From Bacteroidota bacterium (GTDB lineage Bacteria; Bacteroidota; Ignavibacteria; UBA10030; UBA8401), in NCBI GenBank assembly GCA_025355705.1, contig JANXZD010000044.1, positions 1-10,942 of the forward strand: a DNA stretch of 10,942 nucleotides, written 5' to 3'. Below are positions 7,395 through 10,942 of the stretch, one piece after another. The position numbers and the translations under genes were made by a program. The notes below the pieces were generated by a model. It did no database searches. It had not been told where the DNA came from and was given only the letters and a program-made list of their open reading frames with translations. Each line of letters begins with the position of its first letter. Position 1 is the stretch's first letter.

Positions 7395-7427
7395 AGTTGA
7401 CCGTCACCTTCAAGGTGCCGGTCAACT
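7395..7427. repeat. Strong palindrome upstream of the TPR gene
   Basis: A 33-base inverted repeat: AGTTGACCG pairs with CGGTCAACT, then one T-C mismatch, then CACCT with AGGTG around a TCA loop. This gives 14 paired positions. There is no U-run directly after it on either strand, so it is not a classical terminator. It begins 111 bases before the TPR start codon and could be a dispersed palindrome, a leader structure or a protein binding site. Confidence 0.7.
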
Positions 7428-7497
7428 ATTTCAACTGCTGTTGCATAAATAATTCCAATTCCTCATATTCAACGAACACTTTTTATTCACATATCTC

Positions 7498-7502
7498 AGG
7501 TA
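7498..7502 (+). promoter_or_regulatory. Ribosome binding site of the TPR gene
   Basis: AGGTA lies 3 bases from the ATG at 7506, in a window where most genes lack any Shine-Dalgarno. It supports the chosen start, as does the signal peptide that begins there. Confidence 0.5.
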
Positions 7503-7505
7503 CTT

Positions 7506-8402
7506 ATGAAGTCGTTGATCCTCGGCAGTTCAATTTTTCTTGTTGCTGTAATTCTCCAGGCTCAAAGCGGTCCGAATACAATAAACGCGGATGAGCAGTA
7601 CAATCTCTATTTCAAAAAAGCGGATGACCAGATGGGGAAGTTCCAGTTTGAAGAGTCCATCAAAAGCTGCGAAGAGGGATTGAAATATAAGCCGAATGAT
7701 TTTCTTCTCCGGGCGATAGAATGCCTGAACTATTATGAGATCGCAGAAAAACTGGATGTAAAAAAATCGGATGAGAAGCAGTGGAAGCTCGACATGTATG
7801 CGAAAATGGTTGCGACCGCCGAAGCGGGGATGAAATGCGCACCGGATAAAGGGGAGTGTTACTTTATGCGCGGACTTGCGAACGCCCGGATGTCCACTAC
7901 AAAAGGAATTCTCTCATCCCTCTTTTCCGCTAAGCAGATCGAAGAGGACTGGCTCGTAGCGGTGACCAAAAAATCCGATTACGTGACACAGCATGGGGAG
8001 AATCTTCAAGCATCGGCGAATATCGCGTTAGGAGTCTATTATAGACTCTGTCCGAGTTTCTTTCTGTTGAAGTGGACATTCGGTATCAGCGGCGACCTGG
8101 AGAAGGCTGTAACGTATTGCAAACGCGCCTACGAGCTGGACCCGACAAGGATCGAAATAGTGAAGGAATACGGAATTGCACTGATTACCCGCGGACTGGA
8201 TAATGACAACACCAATGATATAACTGCCGGAAAAGAACTGCTCGAAAAAGTTTCCACACTTCCTATTCGTTTGAACACCGACAAGGTGGATATTGAACAC
8301 AGCAAAATGCTTCTGGCAGATATCACTCTCTGCCCAGGTTATTCGCGGGATGAACAACAGGAGATTTCGGAAGAGGCGTTCAAAAAATCGCAGCAGAAAT
8401 AA
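7506..8402 (+). CDS. Exported TPR-repeat protein of unknown function
   Basis: A 298-residue protein beginning with a signal peptide (MKSLILGSSIFLVAVILQAQ; cleavage likely near A19), so it is probably periplasmic. It is helical with tetratricopeptide-like repeats: about 31-65 (AKGKFQFEE-like region ending LKYKPND), about 99-130 (AEAGMKCAPDKGECYFMRGLANAR) split by a longer insert, and about 197-230 (KAVTYCKRAYELDPTRIEIV). TPRs mediate protein-protein contacts; no catalytic motif is seen. Six cysteines are present (residues 55, 73, 111, 118, 182, 206, with a further one near 276), unusual enough to allow disulfides. The gene sits alone between two groups of REP-like repeats, with one unit starting on the base after its stop. 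I cannot name a specific partner or pathway. Confidence 0.85.
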   Translation: MKSLILGSSIFLVAVILQAQSGPNTINADEQYNLYFKKADDQMGKFQFEESIKSCEEGLKYKPNDFLLRAIECLNYYEIAEKLDVKKSDEKQWKLDMYAKMVATAEAGMKCAPDKGECYFMRGLANARMSTTKGILSSLFSAKQIEEDWLVAVTKKSDYVTQHGENLQASANIALGVYYRLCPSFFLLKWTFGISGDLEKAVTYCKRAYELDPTRIEIVKEYGIALITRGLDNDNTNDITAGKELLEKVSTLPIRLNTDKVDIEHSKMLLADITLCPGYSRDEQQEISEEAFKKSQQK

Positions 8403-8434
8403 GTGGATCCCCGACAAGAGCGTTCGGGGATGAC
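8403..8434 (-). repeat. REP-like hairpin unit, reverse (R2), possible TPR gene terminator
   Basis: The unit starts on the base after the TPR stop codon. ATCCCCGA (8407-8414) pairs with TCGGGGAT (8424-8431) around a 9-base loop, and a run of seven T follows at 8437-8443. The hairpin plus T-run could terminate the TPR transcript, though the 5-base gap is longer than in classical terminators. Unlike the other R units it has no nearby F partner on its left. Confidence 0.75.
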
Positions 8435-8465
8435 AGTTTTTTTGTTTTGGAGTATCTTTTTTATT

Positions 8466-8519
8466 GTCATTCCCGTCCCGAAGGGATCCCTTTGGGACGT
8501 GCTCTTGGCGGGAATCCAT
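8466..8519 (+). repeat. REP-like hairpin unit, forward (F3), interrupted by a nested palindrome
   Basis: The outer parts GTCATTCCCG (8466-8475) and TGCTCTTGGCGGGAATCCAT (8500-8519) match the 32-base F unit. Between them are 24 bases where the other F units have CG. The extra 22 bases (8476-8497) are a self-complementary palindrome, and CG appears on both sides. Confidence 0.8.
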
Positions 8520-8531
8520 TCTTTATATAAA

Positions 8532-8563
8532 ATGGATCCCCGACAGAAGCATTCGGGCATGAC
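8532..8563 (-). repeat. REP-like hairpin unit, reverse (R4)
   Basis: The unit from ATGGATCCCCGACAG to CGGGCATGAC is separated from F3 by TCTTTATATAAA. One loss of pairing (GGGC for GGGG) weakens its stem. It is identical to R8 at 9027-9058, including the 12-base spacer before it. Confidence 0.8.
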
Positions 8564-8596
8564 AGTGCATTTGGTTTTAGAATTTTTTTTAGATTT

Positions 8597-8628
8597 GTCA
8601 TTCCCGCGTGCTTTTGGCGGGAATCCAT
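8597..8628 (+). repeat. REP-like hairpin unit, forward (F5), left end of GIY-YIG element
   Basis: The unit from GTCATTCCCGCG to GGCGGGAATCCAT pairs ATTCCCGC with GCGGGAAT, the cleanest F hairpin in the window. It ends 7 bases before the GIY-YIG start codon. Its right arm GGCGGGA is purine-rich, but it is about 13 bases from the ATG and so a poor ribosome binding site. Confidence 0.85.
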
Positions 8629-8635
8629 AGACGGC

Positions 8636-8917
8636 ATGGCATATTATATTTACATCCTTTCAAACAAGAAAAACGGAACTCTTTATATCGGGGTTACAGG
8701 GAATTTATCCAAAAGAATCTCCGAGCATAAAGAATCCTTGATCCCGGGTTTTACTCAAAAATATGGAGTTAGTAAATTAATGTATTTTGAGGAATACACT
8801 GATATTCGTGATGCGATTACACGAGAAAAGCAATTGAAGAAATGGAATCGTGCTTGGAAGATTCGATTAATTGAAAAGATGAATCCTGACTGGTGCGATT
8901 TGTTTTACGGTTTATAA
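8636..8917 (+). CDS. Small single-domain GIY-YIG endonuclease (COG2827-like)
   Basis: A 93-residue protein that is almost entirely one GIY-YIG nuclease domain. The two-tyrosine motif is YIY at 4-6 and YIG at 17-19, with the conserved arginine R27 and H31 in SKRISEH. E64 in REKQLKKWNR is the likely metal ligand. The tail KIRLIEKMNPDWCDLF (75-90) is typical of short UvrC-N-like or COG2827 proteins. The domain cuts one DNA strand per active site through a tyrosine/metal mechanism; the biological substrate of these short proteins is not established. All catalytic residues are present, so it should be active. There is no DNA-binding domain beyond the nuclease. It is tightly enclosed by inverted repeats F5 and R6, with R6 beginning on the last base of its TAA, suggesting the gene and repeats travel together. 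Confidence 0.92.
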   Translation: MAYYIYILSNKKNGTLYIGVTGNLSKRISEHKESLIPGFTQKYGVSKLMYFEEYTDIRDAITREKQLKKWNRAWKIRLIEKMNPDWCDLFYGL

Positions 8918-8948
8918 TGGATCCCCGACAGAAGCGTTCGGGGATGAC
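8917..8948 (-). repeat. REP-like hairpin unit, reverse (R6), right end of GIY-YIG element
   Basis: The unit from ATGGATCCCCGACAG to CGGGGATGAC overlaps the GIY-YIG stop codon by one base. ATCCCCGA pairs with TCGGGGAT, and a T-run follows at about 8969-8976. It could also terminate the gene's transcript. Confidence 0.85.
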
Positions 8949-8982
8949 AGTGCATTTGGTTTTAGATTTTTTTTTTAGATTT

Positions 8983-9014
8983 GTCATTCCCGCATGTTCT
9001 TGGCGGGAATCCAT
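8983..9014 (+). repeat. REP-like hairpin unit, forward (F7)
   Basis: The unit from GTCATTCCCGCATG to GGCGGGAATCCAT. With R6 and the T-rich spacer between them it forms a 98-base block nearly repeating 8532-8628. TCTTTATATAAA follows, as after F3. Confidence 0.85.
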
Positions 9015-9026
9015 TCTTTATATAAA

Positions 9027-9058
9027 ATGGATCCCCGACAGAAGCATTCGGGCATGAC
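9027..9058 (-). repeat. REP-like hairpin unit, reverse (R8)
   Basis: The last unit of the cluster, identical to R4 and preceded by the same 12-base spacer. It ends 56 bases before the start of the M1 peptidase gene, so it lies in or near that gene's promoter region. Confidence 0.85.
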
Positions 9059-9114
9059 ATGATCCTTTGAACTTCTCCTTTCTCCTCTTCATTTCTTTGT
9101 TTACATTCCTGTAT

Positions 9115-10942
9115 ATGAACGCAGGCAATACAAAATATTTTATTCCTCTCTTCATCATGACAATTGTCATGTCTCTTCATATTGCCCTTGCTCAATCGCG
9201 CAGCATTGCTGAATTTGAAAAGAATGCATTCACTGAACGACATGCAAAAGTGAATTCGCTGGCGAGCAATTGGTTCGATGTTACATACTACAAGCTCGAT
9301 CTGAACATTACTGCGCAGCCGAACTATCTGACAGGAAAAGTCACCATTGCCGGAACATGCAGGCAAAATAATTCACAATCCCTTACGCTGGACCTCGCAA
9401 ATACAATGCATCTCGATTCCGTTCTGGTGAATGGAGCACGGAATATTTTCGTACAACGGAGCAGTTCCTTCGAGATCACCCTTGACCGCCCTTATCTGTC
9501 GGGAGAAAAACTTTCGGCGGATGTCTATTATCAGGGAACACCGGTCGGAACCGGATTAGGAAGTTTTTCATTCGTTACCCATAACAGCGTTCCGTGGATA
9601 TTTTCGCTGAGCGAACCGTACGGCGCAAGCGACTGGTGGCCATGCAAAAATTCCCCGAGCGACAAAGCAGATTCAGCTGATATTATTGTTACCTGCAGTT
9701 CGGCGTATAAAGTCGGTTCGCAGGGAATCCTTTTCTCCCTGGTCACTCATGGCAGAGGGACATCAACATACTATTGGAAAGAGCGATACCCGATCGCATC
9801 CTATCTTATTTCCATTGCGATAACGAACTATACCCAGTTCTCCAACTGGTTCAAATATTCGCCGACCGATTCCATGGAAATACTGAATTATGTTCTTCCT
9901 GAACATCTTTCCGCCGCTCAGCAATCTCTTCCCAAGGTGGTCGACATGCTCTCGATCTATTCAGATCTCTTTGGTCTCTATCCGTTCATTCAGGAAAAAT
10001 ATGGTCACGCAGAATTCACCGGCGGGGGAATGGAACACCAGACGATGACATCGCTCGGAACATTCAGCGAAGATGTGATCGCCCATGAACTTGCGCATCA
10101 ATGGTTCGGGGATATGATCACCTGCCGTTCCTGGTCCGACCTATGGCTGAACGAAGGATTTGCAGAATATTGCACCGGACTCTACCGCGAGAAGAAATAT
10201 GGGAGCGCATCGTATTGGGATTATATGAACCCGATACTGCAAAGTGCGGTCTCCGCACGCGGGATGGTTGGCCTGCCGGATACAGTGAATCCGGGTGCGC
10301 TCTTTAACTTTTCACTGATCTATGCAAAAGGGGCTTCGACGCTTCATATGCTCCGGCATGTTCTCGGCGATTCAGTTTTTTTCCGGGCGATCCATTCATA
10401 TGCGAACGATCCGGCGCTGAAATATTCCACCGCAACGACCAATGATTTCAAAACAGTCTGCGAGAATGTTTCAGGAAAAGATCTCGGTTATTTTTTTCAG
10501 GAATGGTTAACCGGAGAGAGCACACCAACTTATATCTATTCATGGAACTGGAATTCGGCAGGAGATTCTTCGGCGCTGACGGTGAAATTACAACAGCCGA
10601 CAGGGCGCACAAATCCTGTTTTCTTTACCATGCCGCTCGATCTAAGAATAACAACGGCAGAACTGGATACAACGGTGAGACTCTTCAATAATGCTCTGAC
10701 ACAATCCTTTACGATACCGCTTCGCTCCCAACCGCTCTCTGTTTTGCTCGATCCGGAGGGATGGGTGATCAAAAAGATCATTCCGGACGGGGATTTTTTC
10801 CCAACGGAGTACGTTTTGGAGCAGAACTATCCGAATCCGTTCAACTCATCAACAACCATCATGTACCTTCTTCCGAAACGGGAGAATGTAACGGTGAAGA
10901 TCTACGATCTGCTGGGACGGGAAGTGACAACGCTTGTTGATG
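9115..10942 (+). CDS. Secreted M1 family aminopeptidase-like metalloprotease with T9SS sorting domain (3' end outside window)
   Basis: An open frame of 609 codons that runs off the window without a stop. It opens with a signal peptide ending ALA before Q27. The M1 gluzincin core is complete: GGGMEH at 303-308 replaces the GAMEN exopeptidase loop, HELAHQWFGD at 324-333 supplies zinc ligands H324 and H328 and catalytic E325, the third ligand E347 is in LNEGFAEY, and Y403 in YAKGAS is the transition-state tyrosine. The N-terminal beta domain is at about 45-230. From about 566 comes YVLEQNYPNPFN, then VTVKIYDLLGREVTTLVD, the type A C-terminal sorting domain cut by the window edge. The protein should thus cross the outer membrane by the type IX system and remain on the surface or be released. 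Substrate preference is unknown. The first ATG was chosen because the signal peptide begins there; no Shine-Dalgarno is seen. Confidence 0.93.
   Translation, partial: MNAGNTKYFIPLFIMTIVMSLHIALAQSRSIAEFEKNAFTERHAKVNSLASNWFDVTYYKLDLNITAQPNYLTGKVTIAGTCRQNNSQSLTLDLANTMHLDSVLVNGARNIFVQRSSSFEITLDRPYLSGEKLSADVYYQGTPVGTGLGSFSFVTHNSVPWIFSLSEPYGASDWWPCKNSPSDKADSADIIVTCSSAYKVGSQGILFSLVTHGRGTSTYYWKERYPIASYLISIAITNYTQFSNWFKYSPTDSMEILNYVLPEHLSAAQQSLPKVVDMLSIYSDLFGLYPFIQEKYGHAEFTGGGMEHQTMTSLGTFSEDVIAHELAHQWFGDMITCRSWSDLWLNEGFAEYCTGLYREKKYGSASYWDYMNPILQSAVSARGMVGLPDTVNPGALFNFSLIYAKGASTLHMLRHVLGDSVFFRAIHSYANDPALKYSTATTNDFKTVCENVSGKDLGYFFQEWLTGESTPTYIYSWNWNSAGDSSALTVKLQQPTGRTNPVFFTMPLDLRITTAELDTTVRLFNNALTQSFTIPLRSQPLSVLLDPEGWVIKKIIPDGDFFPTEYVLEQNYPNPFNSSTTIMYLLPKRENVTVKIYDLLGREVTTLVD

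Larger units (their letters stand above)
8597..8948 (+). mobile_element. Candidate element: GIY-YIG gene enclosed by inverted REP-like units (F5 and R6)
   Basis: A 352-base block. Its ends are F5 (left) and R6 (right), imperfect inverted copies of each other that act as terminal inverted repeats starting GTCAT and ending ATGAC. Inside is only the 93-codon GIY-YIG gene, 7 bases after F5 and sharing one base with R6. Neighbouring F-R pairs (F1-R1, F3-R4, F7-R8) have the same ends but enclose only 3 or 12 bases, as expected for internally deleted copies. No transposase is seen. That it moves, and that the nuclease drives it, is inference from the arrangement. Confidence 0.5.

Noticed and set aside
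7395..7427. Rho-independent terminator
   Set aside because: The stem is strong, but neither strand has a T-run directly after it, and it lies upstream of genes on both sides.
8028..8519. A minus-strand frame of 163 codons opposite the TPR gene end
   Set aside because: It overlaps the convincing TPR gene and begins in the F3 repeat. It has no recognisable family.
8403..8630. A 75-codon plus-strand frame across the repeat cluster
   Set aside because: Its peptide repeats MDPRQ-like segments, which are just the hairpin units read in frame. No domain or gene-like composition is present.
8403..9058. CRISPR array
   Set aside because: The repeats alternate in orientation, are hairpins, and the gaps between them are near-identical T-rich sequence instead of unique spacers; no cas genes are nearby.
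9531..9746. Minus-strand frame opposite the M1 peptidase
   Set aside because: It lies inside the continuous M1 peptidase frame and has no independent support.

Overview
The window looks like chromosome from a member of the Bacteroidota/Ignavibacteriota side of the FCB group, most plausibly an Ignavibacteria-like lineage. The best clue is the last gene, a secreted M1 metallopeptidase ending in a type IX secretion (T9SS) sorting domain with the NYPNPFN signature. Other hints are weak or absent Shine-Dalgarno sequences and moderate GC. This placement is inferred from gene content, not from a marker gene.

Layout. 1-2196: the last 63 codons of purD, overlapped by ATGA with a GalE-like NAD-dependent epimerase, then a MeaB-type GTPase. 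2236-2983: a two-gene overlapping pair, a 71-residue protein of unknown function and an AbiEii-like nucleotidyltransferase, resembling a toxin-antitoxin-type module. 3069-3668: a DedA-family membrane protein. 3727-6006 (minus): a secreted GH92 alpha-mannosidase, convergent with dedA. 6187-7236 (minus): a stand-alone MprF C-terminal (DUF2156) domain protein. 7506-8402 (plus): an exported TPR protein. 8636-8917 (plus): a small single-domain GIY-YIG endonuclease inside a dense cluster of palindromic repeats. 9115 to the window end (plus): the M1 peptidase, cut by the window edge.

The most unusual part is 7313-9058. It holds eight copies of one 32-base hairpin unit, four forward (F) and four reverse (R). 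Three F-R inverted pairs enclose only 3 or 12 bases; a fourth pair, 8597-8628 with 8917-8948, encloses the whole GIY-YIG gene, with the R unit starting on the last base of its stop codon. This looks like a nuclease-bearing element with its minimal non-coding derivatives beside it. One F unit carries a 22-base palindrome inserted with a 2-base CG duplication.

The other genes are mostly housekeeping or envelope functions: purine synthesis, sugar-nucleotide or sugar epimerisation, B12-enzyme chaperoning, envelope maintenance, glycan degradation and extracellular proteolysis. They do not form one pathway. No rRNA, tRNA, CRISPR array or classical insertion sequence was seen.
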